Assembly (NCBI RefSeq): GCF_020382885.2
Contig: NC_058510.1
Location: 9,172,862 to 9,236,861, forward strand
Length of the DNA stretch: 64,000 nt
Origin: Scatophagus argus
Lineage: Eukaryota; Chordata; Actinopteri; Scatophagidae
Reading direction: 5' to 3'
A program made the position numbers and the translations under genes. Within the stretch, counting starts at the first letter, position 1. Each line of letters begins with the position of its first letter. The notes under the pieces are model-generated. The model was not told where the DNA came from. It did no database searches and saw only the letters and a list, made by a program, of their open reading frames with translations. This document shows positions 46,342 to 60,330 of the stretch, piece by piece.

Positions 46342-46356
46342 TCAGCAGAGGGCGCT
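46342..46356 (+). promoter_or_regulatory. myc: CTCF-like motif upstream of myc
   Basis: TCAGCAGAGGGCGCT matches the CTCF core at all but the first position and is about 0.75 kb before the myc TATA box. Mammalian MYC has a conserved CTCF site about 2 kb upstream that docks distant enhancers; this could be its counterpart (inference). Confidence 0.6.
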
Positions 46357-47029
46357 GCGAGCCCGCTCAATCCCCCCCCCCCTCCCTTTCGGCACCTCCA
46401 TCCAACTGAGGTACTCCATCTGATTCCTTTAATTACTTCCTTCCCGCAGTTAATTGGTGCCAATCTGTCCAACCTCAAACCCAAGCGTTAATACATGAAC
46501 AGCAGCGCACGCACTATTTCTTTGTACGTGCATGTTAACGTATACGTTACCTACAAACTGCTGATGCATTCAGTGTATCTGCTTGTTGAATTCAGCTGTT
46601 TTTAAGGGGGGGGGCGATTCAGTGCTGTCAGCGCCTGCAGACAGACCGAGGTAAGCCCCTGCACCTGTGAGCTCTGCACTGCATCACTCTTCAACTGCTG
46701 CACAAGTCTTGCAAACCTGGCATCGAGTGGCATATATTGCATTCCTGCATACAGTCGCTTAAAACTGTGATTTTTTTGTAAGCATGTGCGCGGTTTGTGC
46801 AAAAGAGTAAATTAATCTGCTTTTACGGCAGCAAAATTCACGCATCAGTTAATTCACGATGAGGCCAAAATCTGCAACTGAGACTCAATAGATTACACGA
46901 GATAGTAGGGGTGTGTGGAGATATTTCGGGCGGGGTATGAGTACAGCATCTAATCCTAATTATCTCCTACTACTGGCCAACTTACATTTGTATTTTTTGC
47001 ATGTCCCCCATCAATGGGAGCTCTACTCT

Positions 47030-47260
47030 ACTATGACGTCCCTCCCACTTTCGCTCTCCCCGAAATAGACCCGACGAAAAAAATATATATAAAATTCCCT
47101 GAGAAAACACACTTTTGAAATCCCATTTCCGTGTTTAAGCCAACCTTAATGGCGTATAAAGGTTATTTTGGGCGATAAAACGGAAAACAGATTCGAGTTT
47201 TGTGGTATTTTTTTTTTAAGGCCAGCGTCGCCTGTGAGCGCTTCGCGGGAAAAACGCGGA
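47030..47260 (+). promoter_or_regulatory. myc: myc promoter: CT-rich element, TATA box, E2F site
   Basis: A C/T-rich stretch (CCCTCCCACTTTCGCTCTCC, 47040-47059) precedes a TATA box, TATATATAAAA, at 47084-47094. An E2F-type site GCGGGAAA lies at 47245-47252 inside CTTCGCGGGAAAAACG, which closely resembles the E2F site in front of the human MYC P2 promoter as I remember it. The order CT element, TATA (P1-like), E2F then P2 matches mammals. Confidence 0.6.
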
Positions 47261-47561
47261 GGGATACTGCAGCGGAGCGAGGTAAGGAGGAGGAGGTGTA
47301 CTACGGTCCTTTTTATTGCAGCCTTCTGCTCAGTCAGCTGTGATTCTCATATTGCAGCGGCGTTGTCACCGGCTCGCCCTTGCAGCCGTTCAGCCCCCCC
47401 CCTCCCCATGCATGTTTCACACAGCCTCACTCAAACCGAGTGCAACGCCTCCGTGGAAGGATTTAATGTGTCTTTCGTGTTGGAGTAACTTTCCTGCCCC
47501 TTTTTCGCGCTTTGGGACGATTTTGCCCAGTCTTCTTCCGCAGACAGTTTAAATCTAAAAG
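47120..47561 (+). other. myc: myc non-coding exon 1
   Basis: The start is set about 30 nt after the TATA box (inferred). It ends at the donor AAAAG|GTAAGG (47562-47563), paired with the acceptor CAACCAG at 47891-47897. It contains two overlapping upstream ORFs starting at ATG 47408 (26 codons) and 47412 (46 codons). A stop at 47556-47558, in frame with exon 2, excludes a CTG-started long form reading through this junction. Confidence 0.6.
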
Positions 47562-47867
47562 GTAAGGTAGGGAGTGGGTTTCTGGAGCTTGCACTTCACT
47601 TTCCCACATCGGTTTAGTCAAAAAGGTATTAGATTATCGTCAGTAGGAGTTCAGTGGGGCTTCCCCTCTTGCTCTTAATTTACTATCAGTTTCCCAGTTG
47701 AGCACCTGCTGCTGCAGCATTAGTGCATGCATGCAAGACGTGCAAACGGTGTTCATGTTTTGGATTGACCATGTGATGTTGCTTACACTTAATGTTGCGC
47801 AGCAGGATCAGTACCAAGCCGCCGTTGTGTGCTCTGAACCCGCGTACCTCTTAGAGTAAACATCTAA

Positions 47868-49560
<1,693 letters not shown>

Positions 49561-49743
49561 AGTTTGAATCATAGACTTTTTGCCTTTTGTTTTATATGCA
49601 AGTTCAAGACTTGGGTGTACAGTTGTTGTTGCATGCAAATGCAAAACAGATTAAGTTGTTTGGAATCTTGTTTGATTTCAATGTTAAAACTGCCTCAATT
49701 TGAAGTTATGGGTGGATTAAATATTTAAAAGTTTATTTTTATT

Positions 49744-49749
49744 AATAAA
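49744..49749 (+). terminator. myc: poly(A) signal, myc
   Basis: AATAAA in an AU-rich 3'UTR (49561 to about 49770). AU-rich content fits the short half-life of MYC messages. A longer 3'UTR reaching about 49940 is possible. Confidence 0.5.
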
Positions 49750-49949
49750 ATATTAAAAAAATGGGGCTACCCTGTTGAGGGCCCAAACTAAAATATAAAT
49801 TTTTATGTTTTGTATATAATTAATATTTCCTAAGAAAATGTATTTTTGGATCTCAATTGTCTGGATGTTCAGACCCAGTGTTTGTTTTTTCCATTATGTT
49901 CCTAGATTCATTTTGAAATATAAAAAATGTTTCTTCTTGACACTGTGTC

Positions 49950-50855
49950 CTTGTTCTTGCAAAAACACTTCTCACGCATTGTTGTCACAGTTCTTCTATG
50001 AGTACATGTAGATTTGGGCAGGGGGGGGTACATGTTGCAGCAGGAGGGGACAAACCATGAATGACTGTATAAAGAGACTAACATGGACGAAGACTATCAT
50101 GCATAGGTGTGACAGTGAGGCGCAGCTCTCCTTCTGACTACTGAAGGTACAATAAAGTACATTAAGGTTTCAAATCGCAATGTTTTCGCTTGAAGTTGCC
50201 ATTTTTGATGCTGTCTTCGTGTGTGGTCATGAAGAAGACAAGGAAAGCTCAGACCATGGTCTCTGATGTATGTAGCACTTAAACTGGCATAATGGCACAA
50301 TTTTAACATAAGCGGGAGCTTCTTATTGAGATATTCCTTTAATACTGATGCTCAGCTGAACAAATGTTACTGCCAGACAAAACGGGACGTTTAGCTATCA
50401 CAATCTGACAGTTGAGTTCATGCACACAGACTATTATTTTCTTCTCCTCCAAAAACATTGTTCTTAAAACAACACTGAAAGTCACTTCCAAGTTCTCTTG
50501 TGTAGTCAAACATACACAGGCAATGATGCTCATCATCGGTTAATTTCATGTCCCAAAAAGATCTGAGTCAAACCTTTTGTGTATGAAAACAGGTCGTTCT
50601 ACAGCTGCAGACCTGTGCTGTTGATTTGCAGATGTGTGTTGACACAGTGTTTGACAATAAACTATGTTTTCTATCATGAAGAAGGCTGTTGCACAAATAT
50701 TACTGTTAAAGGTTAAATCTTTGTGGGGATATTGATGGGTATTTATCAGTACTAACAAAACAAACAGACACACACCACATAGTCAAGTGTCAGATGATAT
50801 ATAACGTCGTATATAGTCAGAGCATACCTGTCATACTGTCGATGTTGCACTGGCT
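49950..50855. other. non-coding stretch downstream of myc
   Basis: AT-rich, without a gene signal that I can see. The frames on the minus strand are short and unlike known proteins. Confidence 0.6.
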
Positions 50856-51042
50856 TTTCGAGCGACTTTCCAGTCTCGCCGTGACGTCACGCGCCGTATC
50901 CCGAGCGCACCGCTGAGCGCGTGGTCCTGGTCGCGAGCACATGGAAGTATGAGGTCGAGATTTGTGTCTGTGAGACGCGCGACCGATCATCAGGGGTGCA
51001 AGAAAAGGGAATATAAAAGCAAGAAAAGCAGCCTGAACAGCG
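50856..51042 (+). ncRNA. candidate PVT1-like lncRNA promoter and first exon
   Basis: A CpG-rich island (over ten CpG in about 150 nt) in an AT-rich gene desert, 1.3 kb after myc. It contains a perfect CRE TGACGTCA at 50882-50889. Within it, 50915-50944 (GAGCGCGTGG ... CGAGCACATGG) resembles the start of human PVT1 exon 1 as I remember it. A strong splice donor, CGCG|GTAAGAG, follows at 51043. There is no long open frame. Human PVT1 lies directly downstream of MYC on the same strand, as here. Start site, later exons and transcription itself are not visible, so the identity is inferred. Confidence 0.45.
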
Positions 51043-53792
51043 CGGTAAGAGTTCTTTATGTCGCCTTCTGTCGATTACATTCGTCATTATTCAACTAATT
51101 CTTTAATTACACTCATTAAAAGCCCTGATGACATTGTAAAGCATAAATCTTTATCTTTCAATCTGTCTGCTGAAAACTTAATTTAAAGGAGTAATTGTGA
51201 GTGTGGGGATGACAGCGACGTTGCAGTGATTCAGTCTGGTGTGCATATAAAACCTCTCGTGGTACAACCTGTCTGAAACTATTGTTCTCAGGGTTGGTGT
51301 TGTTTTTCGTCTGGCTTCTCTATTGTCTGTCCAACTCCTGTTAATACAGCAGAGTTCAGAGCTGGAGATGTGTAGAAAGCATGTTCTGTTGATCTATTGT
51401 TGTTTCAGCTGATCTCACTGATGAGATGCTTTCTTTATGCTCTGTATACTTTCCAAGCCTTTATTCTCCATGGACCACAAAGTCGAGTGCTGCTTCAAGT
51501 CATTGTTTTATCTCTGCTGTCAGTGTGATAGTACAGTGGTTTGGATCAAAACATGACAAGAGGCATCAGATACTGCTCGCAGCTACACATTTTGTGCATA
51601 ATATTGAGCTTGTTTTTGTGCGACAAAAGAAGAAATATTTCAAAACTATATATATTTGAATGCGTAGTCTGTGAAAGCATTTAGGCACAAGATGTTGGAG
51701 CAGCATGTCTGAGATGTGAGGTACAGCCACACTGAGACATGGAGGGACCACAAAAGATGGGATTAGAGTGGATTCATTGTGTGGACTTTCTGGGTGGGCA
51801 GGACGGTGTATTGCGAGCAGGGGTGTGCTGGGACTGGCTGACCTGGGATCAAGTCTTTGTGACAAGGTGCATCCACCCCGCTGATTCCCTGTTTGGCGAA
51901 TGTGCTTCGGTGTGGTTTTTCTTTGAAGAAATGAGAGCTTAATGCCAAGTAAGCATGCTTTTGTCATTTACAAGTTTAAAGACATCAACTGAGAGGCATT
52001 TTGTGTTAAAACTGGGGTGGATTTGGGTGAAAAGTTTTGTTAAATATGTTGGTTTATAAATAGTGATAAATAATGTTTTAAAACAACATTTCTGGATCAT
52101 CAAAACATCTGCAGCGCATTTCTTTTTTTTGCCTAAAAACTTATAGTATTTCAACTGGCCAGCCCCGTCGCCGCAATAAAATGTTGGCTCTGTGCATTTC
52201 TGCAAACCTTGGATGTGCTTCACACGTATGGCAACATTTCTCCAATACATGTCAATCAGTATTCATATCACGTGCACTAATTTCCTTGTTCAAAACCACT
52301 TCAGTCGAACCAACAAACCGGGTCCTTTCAGCAACCATTGGGACTTTTAGTAGCTGTCTTTGTGGCGCCAAAAAGCGAATACTTTAAATGAGACCCTGTG
52401 AGAGTTTTCAGCCATGTTTGTGGCAACAAAGCTGGATATTTTAAGGCAAAAAATGATCTTTTTCCTAAACCTAGCCAAGTGTTTTTTGTGCCTAAGTCCA
52501 GCCAGAGTTCAGGGTTGTCCCAACATAAAATTGAAAATTGAGCTGTAAAAAAAAAACATCAAGTCCAACCTGTCTCAGTGGACAGGAGGGGATTAACTGT
52601 TTCCTATCCAAGTAACACCTGCCTTTGTTTGGAATGCCTAACACATTTTCAATCTGGGAAACAAGTTAATAATCTTTTTTTTTTTTTTTTTACTGTGCAG
52701 CAGATTTTTCTCATGCACATGGTTGGATGGTTTTATCCTGACTCAAACTTTGCAGCTTATTTATCATTAAGCTAAACAGATGCTTAACTCAGTGGCTCAA
52801 ATCTAACACAGATGCCATTGCATGAAAGCCACAAACTGAGGTTAACTGCTGATTGTCTTCATTAATGATTAATCTGGTGCTGAATTCGACTAATCATTAA
52901 GTCAGAAATTAGTAAAAAAAAAAAGAGCTTCCCTATTTCCTAGAAATCAAAGGTGTCATCAAATGTCTTCTGTCTGACTGACAGTCCAAAAATATTCAAG
53001 GCACATAAAGCTGAGAGAAAAAGCAAATCCTCACATCTGAGATTGATGAATACAGAGGAGTTTGCCGTTCCTCGAGTAAAGAAGGAATTTATATTTTCTG
53101 CTCTGGTATGGTTACATCAGCTCTCCGCTTTTCTGGAACGTCTTGTGAGACCTTGCATGCCTCACTGGAGAGGATTTGCAGAAAATGTTGTGTATGTTAG
53201 AGTGTATCTTGGGGATCTATGTGTTCTCCAGGCAAACTTATTCCGAGCCAAATTTCACTACCTCGCCACAATCACTGCACACATACTTTTCAGATATTTT
53301 AGGGGCCCAGGAAGACATTGGAGGTCTGGTGTTATGTAATATGTGTTTTTCAGAGCTAAAAGATGGAATAGATTAAAGAGGCTTCATACTCCTTAAGTCA
53401 GAGCACTAGCTGCTCGTCAGCTAGACTTTTCTCTCTGGCTGTTTCTCATTTTACAGCATTATTACCGTATTATCAAATGACATAACTTTCCTCTTTGGGA
53501 ATAGACTGCCTCATTTGCAATGCTCTGTTTATGTCTCAGAGCTGTCAGTGCATTTTTATTAGGGGTGATGACCTATGTTTGGCTGCTAGCATCTTGCCTT
53601 GAACAGAGTTTTCAGTGAGAGGAATTTTTACTACATGAGAGTATTTAGGAGTATGTTTTGGGGGAATGTGGCACGTGTTTTTGGATGTAAACCCACCACA
53701 TACTTCTGGTCAAACTGAAAGGTGAATGGCTTCATTTTAGTTTGTAAGGAAATTATGATACTTTAGGTATTTTAGGTATTTTGCATGTTATT

Positions 53793-54153
53793 TCCATCCA
53801 TCCATTTTCTATACCGCTTATCCGTCAGGGTCGCGGGGGAGCTGGAGCCTATCCCAGCTGACTACGGGCGAGAGGCGGGGTTCACCCTGGACTGGTCGCC
53901 AGTCAATCGCAGGGCCAACACACAAAGACAGACAACCACACACTCTCACACTCACACCTAGGGGCAATGTAGAGTAGCCAATTAACCTAATGTGCATGTT
54001 TTTGGTATTGTGGGAGGAAGCCGGAGGAATCCACGCAGGCACAGGGAGAACATGCAAACTCCACATAGAAGGGCCCAGAGGATTCGAACCTGGAACCCTC
54101 TTGCTATGAGGCGACAGTGCTAACAGTGCTAACCACTGCACCACCGTGCCACC
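53793..54153 (-). mobile_element. tRNA-derived SINE, V-SINE-like, copy 2
   Basis: Same family and orientation as the copy at 43.9 kb: head GGTGGCACGGTGGTGCAGTG, B box GGTTCGAATCC (54080-54090), body and TGGATGGA tail. It has small internal deletions around 54025 and before the B box. Flanks TGCATGTTATTTCCA (53782) and TGCATGTATTTCCA (54154) form a near-perfect target-site duplication, so this is an independent retroposition. Confidence 0.88.
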
Positions 54154-54406
54154 TGCATGTATTTCCATTTTCCATTTTTTTTCCATTGTTCCTTTTTTGA
54201 ACACACGTAGAATTAGCATATAGCTTCAAACCTCTTGTTGGGCATACCAAAAAAGGAAGTTAGTGAGCTAGTCTAACTAGCTTCCATTTGGGTGAGAAGC
54301 TAGTTAGCCTAGCTTGCAGCTTTTTTGTTTGTTATTTCAACACCTGGTGAGTTATTGACACGCGTCCAGTTAGCATTAGCTATCTCTCTTAAATAGTTAA
54401 AGGGAG

Positions 54407-54468
54407 TTAAAGGACTATGAGTTGCTTTGAGTTGCTATGAAAACTCAAAGCAACTCATAGTCCTTTAA
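54407..54468. repeat. perfect inverted repeat, 27-bp arms, 8-nt loop
   Basis: Arm 54407-54433 (TTAAAGGACTATGAGTTGCT...) and arm 54442-54468 are exact reverse complements around the loop GCTATGAA. The sequence just before (TTAAAGGGAGTTAAAGG) repeats the arm's first bases. Confidence 0.95.
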
Positions 54469-56097
54469 TCTCAGCACTGTATACGCATATGTGACTCAAA
54501 TCGAGACACACAATAAAACATGGAGTCGCTGGGTATCATGAGTTCTGAAATCTAAAATGTGACTGAGAGGTGAAGTTCTTCCCCTTCAGGTGGAACACCT
54601 TGTGACCTTACTACAGAAGAAATATGTAGAGCAGTCAATGGCAACGGTTAATAATTATTTGATTCTGTTTAAATCTTGTAAGGAATTGCACCTGTGATGT
54701 TTGTCTATTTATAAAGTCAAGTCAAGAGAGTTGCAGTTTGTCTTAAAACCGTTTAAGTATATGAAACTGTGAACATTGTAGGGCTGATCCACATGCAAGC
54801 TGTTACAGAACTGAGTAACTCTCCATCTGCAGCTCTCAGCATAGCTACACAATATAGCCATTTTCACCCCTCTGTATACTTTTCCCCTTGTTCTTGAAGA
54901 GCGAGATGAAATGTGTCAAGGCAATAGCCATGTTGGGGCTGATGGAGTAGCTTTTTTTGTGCAAGATGAGAGATGTAGTTCAAACAGGATAAAACAATAC
55001 ATGGTTTCTTATCGCTATACATACCATACATATTTAACAAAAAAATTAATAACAACTTGAAAAGTTGGAAACTTTGGTATGACATGCTGGCTTTTGATGT
55101 CATGCACGCACCAGTGACTTGTATACACAAATAACAATTGAAACTAAGAGTATGAATTTAGTTTACTTTTAAAAAAGGAAAAGGGTCTCATTCCATCTAA
55201 GTAGCTTTTGTAATTTTGTTAAAAGCAAGTCAAGGTTTGTACTTATTCACCTTGTGGGGTGGTATGGACTGGTTGTCTTCTTTTTCATAACTTCACTGTT
55301 GCTTGCAGATAATCCACTTGAGATTGCTATTTTGTTCAAATGTCTCACATTTGAATGAACAAGTAGCCCTTACTGCATGGAGCCAGAGAGAGTGCATTTG
55401 GAGCAGTGCTGTGGGGCGCTCACAGTAATGTCTGGCTGTTATGTAACAGTATTGGTCCCTCTGGTGAATGATGTCATTGCCTAACCTCATATGGCTCTAA
55501 AATATACAGTTTGATAAAGAAAGCAGGATTTGGAAATATATATACATTCAAAATTCCTTATAAAAAACTCTAATTAAAGCTTTTCTCTTTACCAGCATAC
55601 TGTAACATCACTGCATTATTACACTTCCTCTCCTTCCTTCCTTCCTCTCAAAGGTGTAGTGTCAGCTTTCAGTCACTATACTCCCATAGAAAGTCTTTCT
55701 GATAAACCTTTTTTTTTTATTTCACATTCCAACTTTTCAAGCTGCATTTGGATGGAAAAGCTGTTGAACAGTGTACCTGGTCAGCCCTTTCTTCTGTTGG
55801 CATGCAGGGGGATGTCAGTGCAGAGTGCAGACAGCATTGTCCTGTGCTATATTGTAATGACAATCCTCATCAAAGCAGGACGTCCAGGCTGGATTAGAGC
55901 TAATTCTCCCAACCACGTCAGGGTGTGTGCAGACCTCCACGCTGGAGGCCAAGAAGAGGGGCAGATTTTTGAAGCCAGGTTTTGGTGGAGGAGAGGAATG
56001 TTGCATTATAGGAGCTGTATAGGAAATATATATAGGAAATTCAAATATTGATGGAATTGTTTTCCGTATTTAGCCAAGCTGACTTTGTTAAAGGTAA

Positions 56098-56122
56098 CAG
56101 AGAGAGAGAGAGAGAGAGAGGA
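56098..56122 (+). repeat. (GA)n microsatellite
   Basis: About twelve AG units. Confidence 0.9.
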
Positions 56123-56959
56123 GGGGTGGAGCAAACCAGGTGGTGGTGATACTTACTTTGGTAAGAGACCTGAGTGGGATAGAGAACTGAAGGGAAAAGC
56201 AAGGTGAGCAGATTAAAGTACTTTAAAGTAGTTTGATTAAACATTAAAATAAAGTGGAGAAATAAGTAGAATTAAAATGGTGAAAAAAGAAATAAGCTAT
56301 TGGAAATAGGGTAATGAATTCTTTCAAATACTGACAATAAATACTACTTTGTCGTGCTCAAATTAACTCATGGCGCCACTTTATCGCAGTTCTGCTATAT
56401 CAAGCGGAAAATAGTACATGCAGTGTGTTTAATCTGTGTGATTCATGAATGGATTTACTGGAATTCAGCCCATGACCTCTCTTTCTGCTTTCTCCGCGCT
56501 CACTTCAAGTAGCCGGCGCAGTTTATACCAACAAGTGACACACTGCACATAAACACACAGGGGATCAGAGTTAACCATTAATCACAAGAGAGAGTTAAAC
56601 GTGATCCTCGGCTGCTGTCAAAACAGCTTGTGCAGCCCAACAGGTAGACATTGGTGCAAGTGCTGGAAGTGCTAGTTTAGAGGGCAACATAAAGGAGGAG
56701 GCAAACCGTGTTCTACCACCCAGCTTCTCTGGGTGAGATGAGTCACACTCTGCAAACAATGTGTTTGATTTTGCTGTCAGTTCACTTCAGGCATAGAGGG
56801 AGAGAGCAGACACAAACTGTTTGACTGACCTACATACTGTGTTTATGTGTCCTGCCACTGTGCTGGTGGAGGGACTTGAAAGGATACAATCCCACACAGT
56901 TAATAAGCAGGTTTCAAAAGTGCCATTGTTGAGCTGACAGTGCAGAGGAGGAGCGCAAG

Positions 56960-57095
56960 ACAGATAACCACCTTTTGTTTGCCCGCAGCAGTGAAAGGTA
57001 AAGCCCACATGCATTGTGACGATGCTGATGCATGCCATCTCCATGCAAATAAGATGACTAATCTGACATGTATTTCCAGTATTACCACATAAACC
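56960..57095. promoter_or_regulatory. candidate regulatory element with octamer
   Basis: A compact block with a perfect POU octamer ATGCAAAT (57043-57050), GCATTGTGACGATGC, TGATGCATGCC and TGACTAATC-type sites close together in an otherwise plain gene desert. Not a repeat and not coding. Enhancer function is a guess from site density. Confidence 0.25.
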
Positions 57096-57568
57096 ATTTT
57101 CACCCATTAAATCTGTAGCGTTGCCACCCTTTTGGCATTCAAACAAAGGTTCTGTAATCTTTCCCAGTGCATCCCAGTCTGAGGTTAACCTGAGGCTTCA
57201 TGAGACGATGAGGGCAGAACAAAAGAGATCAGTGGTACAAATTTTCTCAGCCGATGCTAATAACTGATAATTACCTGTTCATGCTCATGGCTGATACTGA
57301 CCGACTTTAAAAAAAGAGTTCCTAACCTGTAGTCTGTGCACACTCAAGGGTAAGAAAGAAAGGCTAAGGTGAGCAAAGATGAATGATTGAATATTCCTTT
57401 ACTTAATAAGATTTGTTTGTCTTTTTCCCTCCTCTCTGAATCCTTGTGGGACATGTTTTACTAATTGCAATTGTGTTGTCTTCCTTTGAAACTGTGAAAG
57501 ACATCCACAGCTCCTGGGATGACATGTTTGGCTTTCCAGTCTATCCTGCATGGCTTTACCCAGGATGA

Positions 57569-57626
57569 CATCTTGAGAATCTTCTTCTTCTTCTTCTTCT
57601 TCTACCTCTTCTTCCTCTTCTACTCT
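57569..57626 (+). repeat. (CTT)n-rich microsatellite
   Basis: Imperfect CTT/TCT repeats; they produce a false poly-Glu frame on the minus strand. Confidence 0.9.
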
Positions 57627-60330
57627 GCTTCTTTCTAGTCTGACCAACAGAGAGATCCTTGAGTAAGTTTCATCATTAAAGCAATTTACTAGCCTAAATG
57701 TAGACCTCTGAGTTGCTGCCCACATTTTACATTTATTTAAAACAGTTCTGGTGCTGATGCTTGACAGCTGCTTGCAATCATCACACCCTTCCATCTCAAC
57801 GACTGTGAGATAAATGGAAGAAACGTGGTGTTCACATGACAAAATATTTTACCAGGAATGTGCACCCTTCCACATAAGTATTTGATTGGTGTATTGCCAG
57901 ATTATGCTGTATTGCACTTAAAGATGAGCCAGAGACCCTTTTGTCCTTTTGCCAGAGATCTCTGTATCTGTAGCTCTATAAAACAAATGCAGAAACTGTG
58001 TGTTTTGATGCAGTGACATTGTCTGATGAAGAATAAGGACATTATCGTCCTGTGCCAGAGCCAAAAAAATGATTGACAGGTAAACTGCCATGAAAACGGC
58101 AATAAGCGAGGAGGTTCATGCAGCTGCATTGTACAGGTTGTTGGATTTCAAGGTAGGTAATAGCATTAAAAACATCATGTGAAACTATTTTTGAAGCTTT
58201 CATGTTGACTGATGGCAGTGAGACAGATACTTCACTTGCTACTGATTTATTGGGCAAAACAAAACCTGTTAAACTACAGAATCCAAGCATAATGGGGGAA
58301 AAAAATCTATGACACGTTTGTCTGTTTTGGTTGTAACTGTTATTTGAGTACGACTCATTCTCCTGACATGCTGTTTCCACTGAACAGTCTGCTGCAGGGT
58401 GTTCATGCAGTAGTTGGCATGAAGCAGAGAATTTGTATTAATTCCTCCTTTTTCCACACACTGCGTAGGGAAAATATTAATGAAAACATATTTTATTTCC
58501 TATAACTAACTGAAGAGCTTATACAAAGAATTTTTGTATTTATTAAACCAATTTTATTGCTTTAACACATAAGAGAAACAATTTTGTTGCTGCAGATAAC
58601 AATAATCAAACAGCATTCAGATCAGACTTGCTGTCATGTCATGGACGTGTTTGACCTTGTCAGATCGCCATCTTCTATGGAAACTTATTTAGTGCAAATT
58701 TGCCAGTACATTCACATGATGAAGTGCATGTCTGAAAAGAGCTAACATTTCAATATTTTTATACCAGTAATGCCAGTTCTAGTTCTAGCCAGGCTAGTTT
58801 ATCTTTGTTTATCACAGGCAAACAGTATGAAACAGGATCACATGTTGCCAGCAGAGTTCACAGTGCAGTTTAATGATCATTAAAGCGCCGTTAATGAAAC
58901 ATTAATAGTGTCTTGTCAGTGCCAACGTTCACCATCACTCGCTCATCGGGGGTTGGAGGTCAGGCTGCTGTCTGTCTGGCAGAATTCATCAGGCTGAGTA
59001 ACAGCACCTGCAAAAGGTTAATGTCGTTTTTACTCCTGGGGTGACACTGGCCTCTGTGCTGTCATTCGCCAAATGAGGAACCGTTTCAGTTTTGGAGGGA
59101 AGATCCTGTTGTTGTTGCAGGTCGTTTTTTTGTTAGGTGGAGACGGCTTTCTCACCTTTGTTCTGTCCTCTCCTCTTGTTTTTATTTAAAGTGGCTGCTG
59201 TTACGGTGTGAAAGCTTCCAGGCTCTGACAGAGGAACGTCTGCAGCCCTCATGCAGTGCGTTTAGGTGTCACAGGACGTCCCCTGACACCTAAATACAAT
59301 CTGGTCCTCGTTCAGACAACCTTAGGCAGTCACTCAGGGTCTCCAGTTGTCTGACTGGAGTTGAGGGACTTAAGTGATCAAATTAAAGAGTTTGCAAGAT
59401 GACACACAATACACCAGTCAAAGTAATTTATTATTATTTTGGAGGGAAAGATCCGTTTAGATATAGGAAAGAGTAGAACATAGAGGTTTGTGTTTACACT
59501 GACATTTAAAGGTTTTGCTCTCAAATGAAATCACTAGATTGATTTGATTTTGGGACATTTTGTAATACACTCACCTCACACTTCACAGAGCTCAGACTTC
59601 GTTCTTCCTGATGGGGAGGGAGCCTTGGCCACACAGATCCCGCTACCTTTTGATGTGCTGACTGTCTGTCCCAGGGGTGGTTTTGATTGCCTCTTTACTC
59701 CCCTCCTATGTAAGTTAATAGGAGCCAGCCTGCCATCTGTGGGAATTGATACCTCTGCTGAATCATACTATTAAAGGACTCCTCCATCTTCCTTTCCCCT
59801 GACTCTTCCCGCACCCTCTCACCCCGAGCTCCCCTCCCTTCCCTCCCCACCTCTGTCCCTTTCTGAAACCGGGCTGTGGGGACATGTCTTATCCTACTGC
59901 TAGAGATGCAGGAGTCGTGACGGCCAACTGGGGCTAAGGCCGTGTTCGGACCGAAAATAGCACTGCATTACAAAAAGGGTCTGCAACGGTATGAGGAGAT
60001 GGAACATGAACTCTGCAGTCCATTATTAAAAATACATCCATGCCTTTGAATAAGAGGCCTAAACACTTCACAGAGGATTAGAATACTATAATACAGGCAT
60101 GCACAACTCTGTCTCTTATATTCTCTGTGTCAGTGGTTTGTTTTGATGCCGTGTCACTGTCCTTTAAAATATGGCCTGAGAACTTGTAAGGACATTTTTG
60201 CTGACCTGGATTAAGTTGACAGTTTTGTTGTTCATGCACTCAGTTCCATATATTTGAAAGGCCATATACCTTAACTTTAGGCTGTATTGCAAAAGTTTTT
60301 TTGCACATGCAGTAACCTATGAACATCTTA

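Noticed and set aside
51012-51019. TATAAAAG box near the PVT1-like exon
   Set aside because: A start about 30 nt downstream would coincide with the splice donor at 51043, so it is unlikely to set the start of this exon.
52953-53339. 128-codon frame
   Set aside because: Non-ATG start, no motif, no splice context; likely chance.
55659-56051. 130-codon frame
   Set aside because: Non-ATG start and no similarity I recognise.
59261-59294. 11-bp inverted repeat (TTTAGGTGTCA / TGACACCTAAA)
   Set aside because: Short stem with a plain loop; such stems arise by chance in 64 kb.
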